A stretch of 50,306 bases of DNA from a virus: positions 1 through 50,306 of IMG/VR virus record IMGVR_UViG_3300042558_002832. The stretch is one strand, 5' to 3'. Position numbers and translations under genes: made by a program. Position 1 is the stretch's first letter; each line of letters begins with the position of its first letter. Below, one piece after another: positions 42,901 through 50,000 of this stretch. The notes below the pieces were generated by a model. It was given only the letters and a program-made list of their open reading frames with translations. It had not been told where the DNA came from and made no database searches.

Positions 42901-43140
42901 ATCGACAACAACTACCAAGAGATCTTGATATGTTTGATTTAGAACTGAATTTACTGAATCTAATATAGTCTTTTCTGAATTATAAGTCGGAATAATAACC
43001 AACACTTTACCTATGTTTATTGAATAACTAGTAATCTCTTCTTTAATCTCTTCTTTAATATCAATCTTCGGTCTTTTGAAATTAATGCCATGATTTTGTT
43101 TCTTACTCCAACCATGAACCTTTTTTAATTTACTACTCAT
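39961..43140 (-). CDS. Multi-domain glycosyltransferase (four candidate domains)
   Basis: 1059 residues. Domain 1 (about 45-265) is GT2: VLVIIPTYNSEKTILDSVNS, VVVVDDCSTD, FCIHDSDDL. Domain 2 (about 285-500) resembles the DUF616/TOD1 type: IVVFTENIGDYDNLRP, YSLHIDANMM, RHHKRNSIYEE. Domain 3 (about 535-810) looks like a GT-B part: WGSTKMRGRDI, RICYIGQPEKCYGKN, LTKISTAASLGCPVIANRSA. Domain 4 (about 815-1059) has CYYLHTKGVSKIKDARRIEP, WRRYMEHYLIDDY and FSGNFWWSKSSYI, as in HTKG-type glycosyltransferases. It might build a whole oligosaccharide alone. It overlaps the deacetylase gene as ATGA. Confidence 0.9.
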   Translation of the reverse strand: MSSKLKKVHGWSKKQNHGINFKRPKIDIKEEIKEEITSYSINIGKVLVIIPTYNSEKTILDSVNSVLNQTYQDLLVVVVDDCSTDRTYEILNSIKDTRVKVLKNNKNLGTYRSINIGLYFGSDLGFDYFCIHDSDDLMLPDKLEFQLGFFDLDVNTKGVSCGYNRVDFNTKKVVSTYSFCENTTLYKREVFDILGYYDDTRYGGDSEYFNRFTLCFGSEASMKTGKILSNCYYVDRKNLTISVPSSDRFAYVRRYKEDHGRMSKSRRFFRNSQSTISEDFSVVFNKSPRIVVFTENIGDYDNLRPTKKFDNTKCIAFLDRDIEIDGWEVINISKFPHITKLKNTKLICKYIRTHPHELLPNHDYSLHIDANMMLTEDPNKIVGEIVESKKEILVFRHHKRNSIYEEGAQCIESKLDSESRISDQLEKYRKFGIGSGLYECGLMLRKNTKRVQNFNNIWWEEILRYSSRDQIAFPYSISKAGVSIGTFKIEDRRKSILIKVDTDKRGNYIPTPHKKSRVFNNNLCFVYDEGRGNWGSTKMRGRDISEKIGCNIVSFNESNKIKYKKIVLLKMSNYEKALPLTEFNEVICDMVDFDQSKHNLNTFKSFDYGIFTSVRQMEELRHIFKSPEKCKVIYHHWDERFSNISIHDGISSPRICYIGQPEKCYGKNSNIERHSIDWYDFDEKISLYEHYNVHYAVKPKGEDDKIQPLTKISTAASLGCPVIANRSAHNIEMLGSDYPYYCDPNDESVDNVIKKIYSTFGKAEWNIALKKMKEIKEKTSLKRIIKNYLDLGYRSQKEDISVKGMRIYGFYFVALINDWKSIVVEQMERLFNSNLMKDTNVLFLRVYYKVDSDLEDFNKIIDSYKKNFNVDIRIHLTNQNEYEFGILNQIKEMASKDEFYCYYLHTKGVSKIKDARRIEPIRAWRRYMEHYLIDDYSSCIESLKDGYDAVGVKIRETPSSMESVSGSTDKFWWSTSEYKSRYKRNPKHFSGNFWWSKSSYIKSLPDIDRIRIGDRHEAEFWIGYSDGELKCLHYGDSAGYSNVIKEKEYMNADSIQNHI

Positions 43141-43775
43141 AATCTAGTAAAGTTCAGTTTTAATTTTTTTGCTCTATTTATTATTTGCTTAATTGCATCA
43201 AGAGTTTCGAATCCGAGTCCGTTAGTATGTAAAAGATATACATCTCCTCCTTTCATGAATTTAAGTATGTTTGCAATCGCTCTATCTCTTGATTCTTCTT
43301 TAGGTCCTAACTTACCTTTAAATCGATCAAGAACTTTTCCAGTCCATGCTAAAAACTCAATTCCTTTTGAATTGAGGTATTTAATTGAGTAATCAGTAAA
43401 AGCTCCATGAGGAAATCGATAATACTCTACCTTTATGTCAAATGTAGATTCTAAGTAAGTTATGGTATCATCTATTTCTTTTCTTTGATCTTCTTCTGAA
43501 AGATTCAATATATTGACATGATGATTTCCATGAGCTTGTATAGAAAAAAGTGGATTTTTAAAGACAGTAAGATCTTTGTCTTTATTTTCTTTACACCACT
43601 CAACGTTAAGCATAAAGGTTGCAGGTATTCTATTTTCTATCAACCAATTAATGATCTCTAGGTCTAAATCATGAGATGGACACATATCAAATGTCAAATG
43701 GAGATGAGTATCTCCAACTGACTTAATTGCTCTAGGATCTAGTTCTTTTTCTAAATGCCTAAGCGGATTTTTCAT
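43137..43775 (-). CDS. Polysaccharide deacetylase (NodB-like, CE4)
   Basis: Hydrolyses N- or O-acetyl groups of glycans such as GlcNAc polymers. Motifs: TFDMCPSH (normally TFDDGP; the second Asp is Met), IQAHGNHHVN (metal histidines), YYRFPHGAFT, and LLHTNG at the end. It has no signal peptide, so would act in the cytoplasm or after lysis. The frame opens at 43862 (MDLMRTAITNKK), but the ATG at 43775 (MKNPLRHLEKEL) avoids overlap with the small ORF 43795-43971 and has an AT-rich leader. Both remain possible. Confidence 0.85.
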   Translation of the reverse strand: MKNPLRHLEKELDPRAIKSVGDTHLHLTFDMCPSHDLDLEIINWLIENRIPATFMLNVEWCKENKDKDLTVFKNPLFSIQAHGNHHVNILNLSEEDQRKEIDDTITYLESTFDIKVEYYRFPHGAFTDYSIKYLNSKGIEFLAWTGKVLDRFKGKLGPKEESRDRAIANILKFMKGGDVYLLHTNGLGFETLDAIKQIINRAKKLKLNFTRL

Positions 43776-43794
43776 GATAAAATCATGATATTTA

Positions 43795-43971
43795 CTAAAG
43801 GTCCCTCTCTTGATGTCTTGTATCATTTTCTTGTTGGTAATCGCAGTCCTCATCAAATCCATATTCGTCTTTGTTATCGTTCCATTGAGGAACTGAAGGA
43901 GGTTTGTCTTTTTTAGATGTTTGTTTGTTCGTCGGAGTCGAAATCGGTTGGGTCTGATTTTGTTTCTTCAT
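43795..43971 (-). CDS. Small hydrophilic ORF between candidate small terminase and deacetylase
   Basis: A 58-residue frame starting MKKQNQTQPISTPTNKQTSK, then proline/aspartate-rich, ending TRHQERDL. It overlaps the end of the candidate small terminase gene by 59 bases. It fills the only gap between the two genes and has ordinary codons for this genome. It is probably disordered. No family is recognised. The deacetylase start at 43862 would conflict with it. Confidence 0.48.
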   Translation of the reverse strand: MKKQNQTQPISTPTNKQTSKKDKPPSVPQWNDNKDEYGFDEDCDYQQENDTRHQERDL

Positions 43972-44539
43972 TACCTAATTCTTCTTGTATTTCTTTCATT
44001 AAGTTTCTTGTTCCGCGATTAACGTTACCAATAGCTTTAGGTTTAATTTCTATTGCTTGAGAATCTGAATAAATGTCAATATCTCTTTTGAGCTTTTTCA
44101 TGTTCTCTTCGGCAGCCATCATATGAAGTGTTTGATGCTTCATAATATCCAACATAGTCTTTTGTAGGCCTCCAAGAACCTCAAACATACGAGGAGATAC
44201 TTCACCGGCATCAATACTTCGCATTAAAGTGGTTATTGCATGTTCAGCAGTCTGCATCTGAAATATCAGGTTAGACATCGTCATTACATCAATTTTTGCC
44301 TTTAATTGAATGTACTCATTCTTTTGTATAAGTTCTTCTGATAGATAGAACTTTAAAAGAGAGTTCATTAATTTTCTAGCGCTGTTTGTAGAGGTATCTT
44401 TAACCACCGCGTAGTTCATAGGTTCATGTTCGCTAAAAGTCGGTAGACCTCCACCAGTAGTTGCCGGTAGGTCATCTTTTAATAAATCATCTATTGATCT
44501 ACGGATTGGGCTTTCCTCGTTATTCTTTTCGTTCTCCAT
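43913..44539 (-). CDS. Candidate small terminase subunit (gp16-like)
   Basis: A protein of 208 residues. Flexible N-terminus (RRSIDDLLKDDLPATTGGGL), a helical core from LMNSLLKFYLSEELIQKNEY through FQMQTAEHAITTLMRSIDAG to EENMKKLKRDIDIYS, and an acidic tail. The all-helical core with central coiled coil is the build of T4 gp16, and the gene lies upstream of terminase, sheath and tube as in T4. No sequence motif proves the call. GATAAATAA and CATATAA motifs lie in the leader (44545-44561), which suggests its own late promoter. Confidence 0.6.
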   Translation of the reverse strand: MENEKNNEESPIRRSIDDLLKDDLPATTGGGLPTFSEHEPMNYAVVKDTSTNSARKLMNSLLKFYLSEELIQKNEYIQLKAKIDVMTMSNLIFQMQTAEHAITTLMRSIDAGEVSPRMFEVLGGLQKTMLDIMKHQTLHMMAAEENMKKLKRDIDIYSDSQAIEIKPKAIGNVNRGTRNLMKEIQEELGNEETKSDPTDFDSDEQTNI

Positions 44540-44556
44540 TTCTTTTATATGATTAT

Positions 44557-46413
44557 TTATCGTACGTATTCCTTAACCATTCTCAATGGAGGAATTGCGT
44601 TATCGATCGTCAACGCATATCTAGAATCTTTAACTATGTATTGATTAAGAAGAAGTGGTTGTTTTTCTTCTTCTATAGATTCATCCCATATCCTAACATT
44701 CGTAATTCCTATAGTTCCAGCTCTTAATTCAAATGTTCCTGAATTTTTAACTTCTTGAGTTGGTGAATCTACGTGCTTAGTGAATATAAGCTTAAGATCG
44801 GTTGTTTTATTTTGCGTTGGTTGCTTGGTATTGTACTTCATTTCCCAGATATGTATAGACACCTGAGAAAATTCGTTCATGTGATTAACTACTAATCCAT
44901 ACCAATTTTGAGGATTCAATTTAGGAATCTCAAATGTATGAGTATTGGAATTAACTTTAACCGTAATCGATTGAGTAATTGCAGAATTAGCAGTAGTTCC
45001 TGGAGCATAATCTAAAATGATTCTAAATCCTTTTTGTTCGATATCTGAATATCCATCTATAAGAATATCGTAAGTGTTAGGAGATTTTGTAAATGTAGTT
45101 TTAGTTGTTTTGAACCACATAGAAAATGCGGTATTTTTTTCAATTCCTCGATTTACGCTCATTTTGTATTTAACCGCTAAATCACCCCATTTCATTACTT
45201 TATCCATATCGTAAAAGTATTTTCCGACAATTGTAAAGTAATTAGTCAAATCACTAACTTCTATTTTTAGATTGCTATTTATATGAGATCTCACTTTATC
45301 AAATCCACCTATTGCAGTGGTTGTGTATTGTTGTGGGTTTGTTATATCAATATACTCTTTATCAATTTCTGGTTGTAGAATCTCATCAAAATCTTCGGTG
45401 ATATCATCAACGTATTGAGCAATAGCAGGATTTTCTCTCATTACATTTGCTTTATCTTGCCATTTATAAAGCATAACTTTGTAATAAGCTTCCGCTGCCA
45501 TGAAATCTCTATATAGGTATGCTGAATGGACTTCAAACATACGATCAATTAAAGGAAAGTAAAGGTAATCTTTTTGTTCTGGTAGATCATCATATCCAAA
45601 AGCTCTTTCAAAATGTTCTTTAACTATATGAACTTCAATACCATCACCAAAGTCCATATCAAATGGCATAAATTTGATAGCATTGTCAGGAAGCGTATTA
45701 TCAGGAACTAGTATTTTGATGTCTTTAACATCAGTAACTTCGAATAAAGAGTATTCCTTAAGTACGGTATCTGCGGATTCCAGTTTTGCTTGAGTTTTGA
45801 AATATCTTACACAATGCCCGAACATTTCAGAAACTGCACACGAAAGATCTTTCCATAGCTGGATTCCTGGACCCATTACATCATAAGGTCTAAATAGACT
45901 TGATGAATCGCATTTTAGAGTAACTCCACTACTAAAATTAGTAGTAACACATGAATTTGCTTTACATGCACTTTGAACTGGAAATTGCTTTTCTATTGGA
46001 AGTTCTGGAGCAGGAACATGAGTGATTTCTAAAACAACAGTTTCTAGTCTTCTAGCTCCTGATTCAGTTCCTCTACGAACAAATCTAAATTGGATATCTA
46101 TGCAATTATTCTTGGAAAGAATGTTTCTATAGACTTGTTGAAGATTTGGATTTTCAACTCCTCCAATTAAGAAATTTTCCCAAGCGGACCAAACCACATG
46201 AGGTTTACCAGTAGCTCTGTCTAATTGCGTAGTATCATATGACCATCTAATATAAACGTCATGTCCGTTTTGTACAGTATCTAAAGGTATAAGATCAAAA
46301 CTTACCGAATCAAAAGAGCCTACATATCTGAATGGCTCACTAAAAGATACAAGAAGAGTATCTCCTTCTTTGTAAGTTATGTTATTGGATGTTATATTTA
46401 ATGTGTATCTCAT
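44557..46413 (-). CDS. Probable virion structural protein, 618 residues
   Basis: A beta-rich protein. The N-terminal part (MRYTLNITSNNITYKEGDTL, GHDVYIRWSYDTTQLDRATG) resembles a small Ig-like domain, the middle has helices (about 270-340), and the C-terminal 200 residues (FSMWFKTTKTTF, RIILDYAPGT, WYGLVVNHMNEFSQVSIHIW, GTIGITNVRIWDES) look like a LamG/concanavalin-type jelly roll that could bind sugar. It lies among head/neck-region genes and could be a neck, whisker or fibre-like protein, but no T4 counterpart was recognised. Confidence 0.68.
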   Translation of the reverse strand: MRYTLNITSNNITYKEGDTLLVSFSEPFRYVGSFDSVSFDLIPLDTVQNGHDVYIRWSYDTTQLDRATGKPHVVWSAWENFLIGGVENPNLQQVYRNILSKNNCIDIQFRFVRRGTESGARRLETVVLEITHVPAPELPIEKQFPVQSACKANSCVTTNFSSGVTLKCDSSSLFRPYDVMGPGIQLWKDLSCAVSEMFGHCVRYFKTQAKLESADTVLKEYSLFEVTDVKDIKILVPDNTLPDNAIKFMPFDMDFGDGIEVHIVKEHFERAFGYDDLPEQKDYLYFPLIDRMFEVHSAYLYRDFMAAEAYYKVMLYKWQDKANVMRENPAIAQYVDDITEDFDEILQPEIDKEYIDITNPQQYTTTAIGGFDKVRSHINSNLKIEVSDLTNYFTIVGKYFYDMDKVMKWGDLAVKYKMSVNRGIEKNTAFSMWFKTTKTTFTKSPNTYDILIDGYSDIEQKGFRIILDYAPGTTANSAITQSITVKVNSNTHTFEIPKLNPQNWYGLVVNHMNEFSQVSIHIWEMKYNTKQPTQNKTTDLKLIFTKHVDSPTQEVKNSGTFELRAGTIGITNVRIWDESIEEEKQPLLLNQYIVKDSRYALTIDNAIPPLRMVKEYVR

Positions 46414-46422
46414 CTAGTAGCC

Positions 46423-46800
46423 TTATTTGTTTATGGCAGCAAAGATGAGTGATAGTATGATTCCGACTATAGAAGTATATACAATCCAAAGGGCTTTACT
46501 TACGCCATCCTTCCATTTATCAAGGTTATCGACTTTGTTTTTCAAATCAGGAAACTCGTCTAAACTTTCTTCGAATCTAGTGATAGAATCGGTGTTTTTG
46601 TTTATTCTTACGATTACTCCATCGTCTGGGTTAAACAATCTTTTTTTAAAGTATTCTAGATCTTCCTTTATGGTTTTTTGATCTGCGCTTAAACTTTGAA
46701 TAGACTGCTTAATAATCTCAAGCTCACCGTTAGGTAACTTTTTCTTTATTATTTCAAGAGCAGATAAAATCTCCTCAATTCTAGGATCTTGTCCAGCCAT
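46423..46800 (-). CDS. Coiled-coil protein with C-terminal membrane anchor (XhlA-like)
   Basis: A 125-residue protein: soluble heptad-rich N-terminal part (ILSALEIIKKKLPNGELEII, SLSADQKTIKEDLEYFKKRL, FPDLKNKVDNLDKWKD), then one membrane segment LWIVYTSIVGIILSLIFAAI. This is the plan of hemolysin XhlA/holin-associated or tail-tip anchoring proteins. No muralytic enzyme gene is adjacent, so a lysis role is only a suggestion. GATATATAC in the leader (about 46817-46825) resembles the leader of the sheath gene. Confidence 0.7.
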   Translation of the reverse strand: MAGQDPRIEEILSALEIIKKKLPNGELEIIKQSIQSLSADQKTIKEDLEYFKKRLFNPDDGVIVRINKNTDSITRFEESLDEFPDLKNKVDNLDKWKDGVSKALWIVYTSIVGIILSLIFAAINK

Positions 46801-46824
46801 TATAAACAGGATTTTTTGTATATA

Positions 46825-47496
46825 TCACTTTTCAACAATTATAAGTGCGATACTATTATCCTTTTCTAATTTGGTACCGAAAATAAGTTGTAGGTTTAAG
46901 ATATATGTGGCTTCTTCACTTTCCTGATCTAGTCTTGCTAAATACATACGTAATTTGGAAAGAAACTCTCTAACGGAGACTTCGAAGTATGGAGTTTTAT
47001 CAAATGGATCATTTCTATAGTAACCTAAATTTTTGAAAATCATTTTACATTCTGCCAAAAATTCAGGAGCACATATTGAAGGCAAATCAACCTTAGTGTG
47101 TATGATACGATAATCAAAAGATATTGAATCTTTTATCTTTCTAGAGTAAATTTGTGATTCTGATACGTTTATTCTAAAATATCTCATCTTAGAAAATGAG
47201 CGAATCATATTGTCTATAAAGAATATAGAAGTAACTGACTGATTAAGCGCATCATAAGGAGTTGAATCAAAATCAACCAAATCCTTCTTGAATTTAGTAT
47301 GAAGAATATCGTACATATCATCAACTTTCACGAAAAAAGATGTATCATCTAGTCCCGGAATTCTAACGGTATGAGCCCTTTCTTTGAGTTCGGTTATTAA
47401 TAAACGGTCTTTGTAATTGTTATTGTAAAGATAAATCTCAAGAATTAAAGGATCAATAGCATTAGTTATCATATCATCTTCATTAATATCAGTCAT
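46825..47496 (-). CDS. Hypothetical protein, probable virion or assembly role
   Basis: A protein of 223 residues starting MTDINEDDMITNAIDPLILE, with VRIPGLDDTSFFVKVDDMYD, YRIIHTKVDLPSICAPEFLA and a helical end (FLSKLRMYLARLDQESEEAT). No T4 counterpart was recognised; size and position upstream of the 618-residue protein would suit a head completion, neck or tail-terminator protein. It has an 8-base overlap with the next upstream gene. No membrane or signal sequence is present. Confidence 0.72.
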   Translation of the reverse strand: MTDINEDDMITNAIDPLILEIYLYNNNYKDRLLITELKERAHTVRIPGLDDTSFFVKVDDMYDILHTKFKKDLVDFDSTPYDALNQSVTSIFFIDNMIRSFSKMRYFRINVSESQIYSRKIKDSISFDYRIIHTKVDLPSICAPEFLAECKMIFKNLGYYRNDPFDKTPYFEVSVREFLSKLRMYLARLDQESEEATYILNLQLIFGTKLEKDNSIALIIVEK

Positions 47497-47896
47497 ACAT
47501 CTTTAATTGTTTTTCTAACGAAGAGAAGAGTTTTTTCATCTCTTCGGGATTGAATCTAATAGCATCTTTTAATTCTCTTTCTCCTAAATTATTTCGTTGC
47601 ATCCATATCTTTGCAACTTCAGGATCAGGTTTCCATACTTTGTCAGTAGGAGATTTTTTAGTTTTAGTATATATCCATCCTGGAACTCTTTTGAATCGAG
47701 ATGCAACCAATTGCCAAAGATCTACAACTGCCCATCCATTCATACCAACACGATTTAATTGCTGAGCAGTCGTTGGATGTTGAATGGCCATAAATCTTTG
47801 GATCATAAAGAAATGTTTAGCCTTGTCTGAATTCTTGAGTTGTGAATACTTTTTAGGGTCAGTAAACATGACCTTTACAAAATCGAATAGTTCCAT
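47489..47896 (-). CDS. Hypothetical protein, 135 residues
   Basis: A basic protein: MELFDFVKVMFTDPKKYSQL, KHFFMIQRFMAIQHPTTAQQ, then WQLVASRFKRVPGWIYTKTK and EKQLKMYD at the end. It is rich in aromatic and lysine residues with a helical build. It might bind nucleic acid or replication proteins, but no family is recognised. Its stop overlaps the following gene by 8 bases. Confidence 0.74.
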   Translation of the reverse strand: MELFDFVKVMFTDPKKYSQLKNSDKAKHFFMIQRFMAIQHPTTAQQLNRVGMNGWAVVDLWQLVASRFKRVPGWIYTKTKKSPTDKVWKPDPEVAKIWMQRNNLGERELKDAIRFNPEEMKKLFSSLEKQLKMYD

Positions 47897-47897
47897 A

Positions 47898-48110
47898 TTA
47901 TTTTTTATGATAGTAGATGTAGTAGATGTTAATCATGATAACCAATATGTTCATAACTTGCACAGGATAGGATCCTAAAAAGAATCCGTAAACAACAAAC
48001 ATTGCGCATCCTATAGTGTTAACAACTCTAAGAGTAACCATGTCTCGTAATGTCATCGATATTAAAACAATTATCATTGACAAATATCCAAAAAGTTCTA
48101 AATGGCTCAT
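47898..48110 (-). CDS. Small three-helix membrane protein (YgjV/SemiSWEET-like)
   Basis: A 70-residue protein with three hydrophobic segments (LELFGYLSMIIVLISMTL, LRVVNTIGCAMFVVYGFFLG, YPVQVMNILVIMINIYYIYY). The motif LRxVNxxGCxxFVxYGxxxG followed by YPxxxxNxxxxxIN recalls small YgjV- or SemiSWEET-like triple-helix proteins common in Bacteroidota; this is a memory-based comparison. The start is coupled to the upstream gene by an ATGA overlap. It could transport a small sugar or change the membrane. Unknown in function. Confidence 0.75.
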   Translation of the reverse strand: MSHLELFGYLSMIIVLISMTLRDMVTLRVVNTIGCAMFVVYGFFLGSYPVQVMNILVIMINIYYIYYHKK

Positions 48111-48331
48111 ACTGAAAGATTGTCACCAAGTTTATCATCTTCAGACTCTTCTAACGAAGGAACATTTCGATATTCTTTAATATATCTCTTTTGTTCGAGT
48201 ACTAATCGTTTTTCTTCAATTTGGTTTTTCTTTTCCAATCCGTCTGCAATTCTTTTTAATTGCTCGGCTATCATTGGAACGTCAAAATCAACGAATCGTT
48301 GACCTCTACGAGTTTTTGCAAAATCATCCAT
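48107..48331 (-). CDS. Small charged hypothetical protein
   Basis: A 74-residue highly charged protein: MDDFAKTRRGQRFVDFDVPM, a helical centre (AEQLKRIADGLEKKNQIEEK, then RLVLEQKRYIKEYR) and an acidic tail. It is a probable coiled coil. No family was recognised. It follows the nuclease gene by 14 bases and overlaps the membrane-protein gene, so it is part of the same transcript. Confidence 0.7.
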   Translation of the reverse strand: MDDFAKTRRGQRFVDFDVPMIAEQLKRIADGLEKKNQIEEKRLVLEQKRYIKEYRNVPSLEESEDDKLGDNLSV

Positions 48332-48345
48332 ATTTGTTTGTTTTA

Positions 48346-49593
48346 TTATTTTATGAGGTTATCCCAGAAATCACCATCAAAAGATGATTCTTTTTTATCA
48401 ATAATTTTTACATCAGAAACACTTTCTGATATTGATTTGAATAAACCGGATTCGTTAAATTCGGTTTTCTTTTCTTTTGTGTATGTAGTTCCTTGAAGGA
48501 TTTTTTCTTTATCAAGAATTGAATGTATTTCAGATCCTGAAAGAGATTTTGTGTTGTTTTCGATAGATTCGAACATTGAATTGCAAACATCATTTGGAAT
48601 ACAACTTGTATGTAGATAAACAAGATCTCGATTAGTTTTCCATCGTTGAATTACTTCATCTAAAGGTTTATCAATTTTAATTGCGGATATTGCCAATTCG
48701 CAGATTCGTTGAATATGTTCATCTAAGAAGAAATGAGATTGATTGATAAAGACTTTATCATCTTTGAACTTAGACATAATTTCAGAAACATGTTTATCGG
48801 TAACTCGGTAAGTTACAGGTCCTCGTTTTGTTTCTTTAACCACGGTATGTAAAGGAGGAACATTATCACCAGCATCACCAACTAGAATTTTCTTAAATAA
48901 GAAGTCCATAACATTTACTTCATGAGCTTTCATTTTGTTTCCTTTAATGATATCTCGAAGATTTTGTTTAGTATTTGACATTAGATCTACAGGAAGATTG
49001 AAAATATCGTTTGTAGTTGCATGTTCCTCGATATCTAACCATGATTGGAATCTAGGAAATACATGAATGTCTTTATCGAATTTATTGTAGTAAATTGTAT
49101 TTGCAGATGATGAATTGTCCATATTAACTAATTGTAGCAAATCATTATCACCTGAAATGATAATTGCATTTTGACCTTGTTGATTAAGATGAGATGACCA
49201 TGCAAAGATTAAATCATCGGCTTCGGCATGTTGTACTCTAGAAACAATTACACCAAGTTTTTCTAATGATGCAATAAATTCATTATGAACGTTGTAAATT
49301 TCGTTCCAGTTAATTGATGTTGATTTTACTCGATTTGCTTTGTATTCCGTATCTAGGAATTTTTTACGCCAAGATGATGAATCGACCGTATAAACTATTC
49401 GATTAACAACGCCTTCGAAACGTTTAATTTCTGCAGCAAAGTCTGTGGCTAATTTCCAAAGAAGAAGATTTTTATCAGCTTCTGGTTCATCGATGAAATT
49501 AAAAGGTTTGCCAGTTTTAATTTTTTGGCCGATGAAATAAGTTTTGTGTAACCAAAAGTTACCGTCAAAGATTAATGTGTACTTACCAGTCAT
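48346..49593 (-). CDS. rnh: RNase H / 5'-3' exonuclease (T4 Rnh-like, FEN family)
   Basis: Flap endonuclease-type nuclease removing RNA primers at lagging strands, 415 residues (T4 Rnh 305). LIFDGNFWLHKTYF carries the first metal Asp, VYTVDSSSWRKKFLDTEYKA the second, AEADDLIFAW the third cluster, IIISGDNDLLQLV the fourth, and VGDAGDNVPPL the helix-hairpin-helix with its last Asp pair. About 110 residues follow that in T4 Rnh are absent, probably interacting with other replication proteins. CATATAA lies 24 bases before the ATG. Confidence 0.92.
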   Translation of the reverse strand: MTGKYTLIFDGNFWLHKTYFIGQKIKTGKPFNFIDEPEADKNLLLWKLATDFAAEIKRFEGVVNRIVYTVDSSSWRKKFLDTEYKANRVKSTSINWNEIYNVHNEFIASLEKLGVIVSRVQHAEADDLIFAWSSHLNQQGQNAIIISGDNDLLQLVNMDNSSSANTIYYNKFDKDIHVFPRFQSWLDIEEHATTNDIFNLPVDLMSNTKQNLRDIIKGNKMKAHEVNVMDFLFKKILVGDAGDNVPPLHTVVKETKRGPVTYRVTDKHVSEIMSKFKDDKVFINQSHFFLDEHIQRICELAISAIKIDKPLDEVIQRWKTNRDLVYLHTSCIPNDVCNSMFESIENNTKSLSGSEIHSILDKEKILQGTTYTKEKKTEFNESGLFKSISESVSDVKIIDKKESSFDGDFWDNLIK

Positions 49594-49621
49594 TATTTAT
49601 GATTTTTTAATTATATGAAAT

Positions 49622-49874
49622 TTAGTTAAGACAGATTTTTGAAATCATTTCACGAATTGGTTCTTTTTTGAGATAATCAAATAGCTCTTGATAAGACATA
49701 ATCTCGATATCAGACATGTAGTTTTCATCCCAAACTTCGTAATGTTCAGGTTTTGTTTGACATTCTAGAATTGAGATTATTGAACCATCCTTTCGAGTAT
49801 GGATGTAATTAGTTGCATACATTAAGAAAGGATTTTCTGTGACTGCAAAGTCGATTGGGAATTGTATTGACATA
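49622..49874 (-). CDS. Small hypothetical protein, first gene behind module E
   Basis: An 83-residue protein: MSIQFPIDFAVTENPFLMYA, then IHTRKDGSIISILECQTKPE and IMSYQELFDYLKKEPI. No family is recognised. The longer frame start at 49915 would run through block 2 of module E and the terminator, so the ATG at 49874 is taken as the start. It leads the operon that includes the nuclease. Confidence 0.75.
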
Positions 49875-49889
49875 TTTATTAATTTTATA

Positions 49890-49947
49890 GTATAAAAATA
49901 ATAAAAAAAAGCCACAAGAAAAAATCCTGTGGCTAAAAGTTATTAAC
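49890..49947 (-). promoter_or_regulatory. Two-block intergenic module E (putative promoter with embedded terminator)
   Basis: Block 1 AATTGTTAATAACTTTTA and block 2 TTATTTTTATACTATAAAA (transcribed strand), 35 bases apart, with the hairpin at 49904-49934 in the spacer. It separates the acidic small gene from the nuclease operon. Confidence 0.75.
49904..49934 (-). terminator. Rho-independent terminator inside module E
   Basis: Stem 49911-49920 with 49925-49934 (AGCCACAGGA on the transcribed strand, one U-G wobble), 4-base loop, followed by a T run that leads straight into block 2. Confidence 0.9.
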
Positions 49948-50000
49948 AATTTGTATTTAGTAATTAATCTAAATTAAGAGACTCATTAGTAAATGATTTT

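Noticed and set aside
46423-46800. Holin or lysis cassette
   Set aside because: The protein has a single C-terminal anchor and coiled coil, but no endolysin or spanin genes are adjacent, so lysis is not claimed.
49875-49915. Longer N-terminus for the small gene behind module E
   Set aside because: These codons run through block 2 and the terminator T run, which are conserved at four other sites as non-coding DNA.
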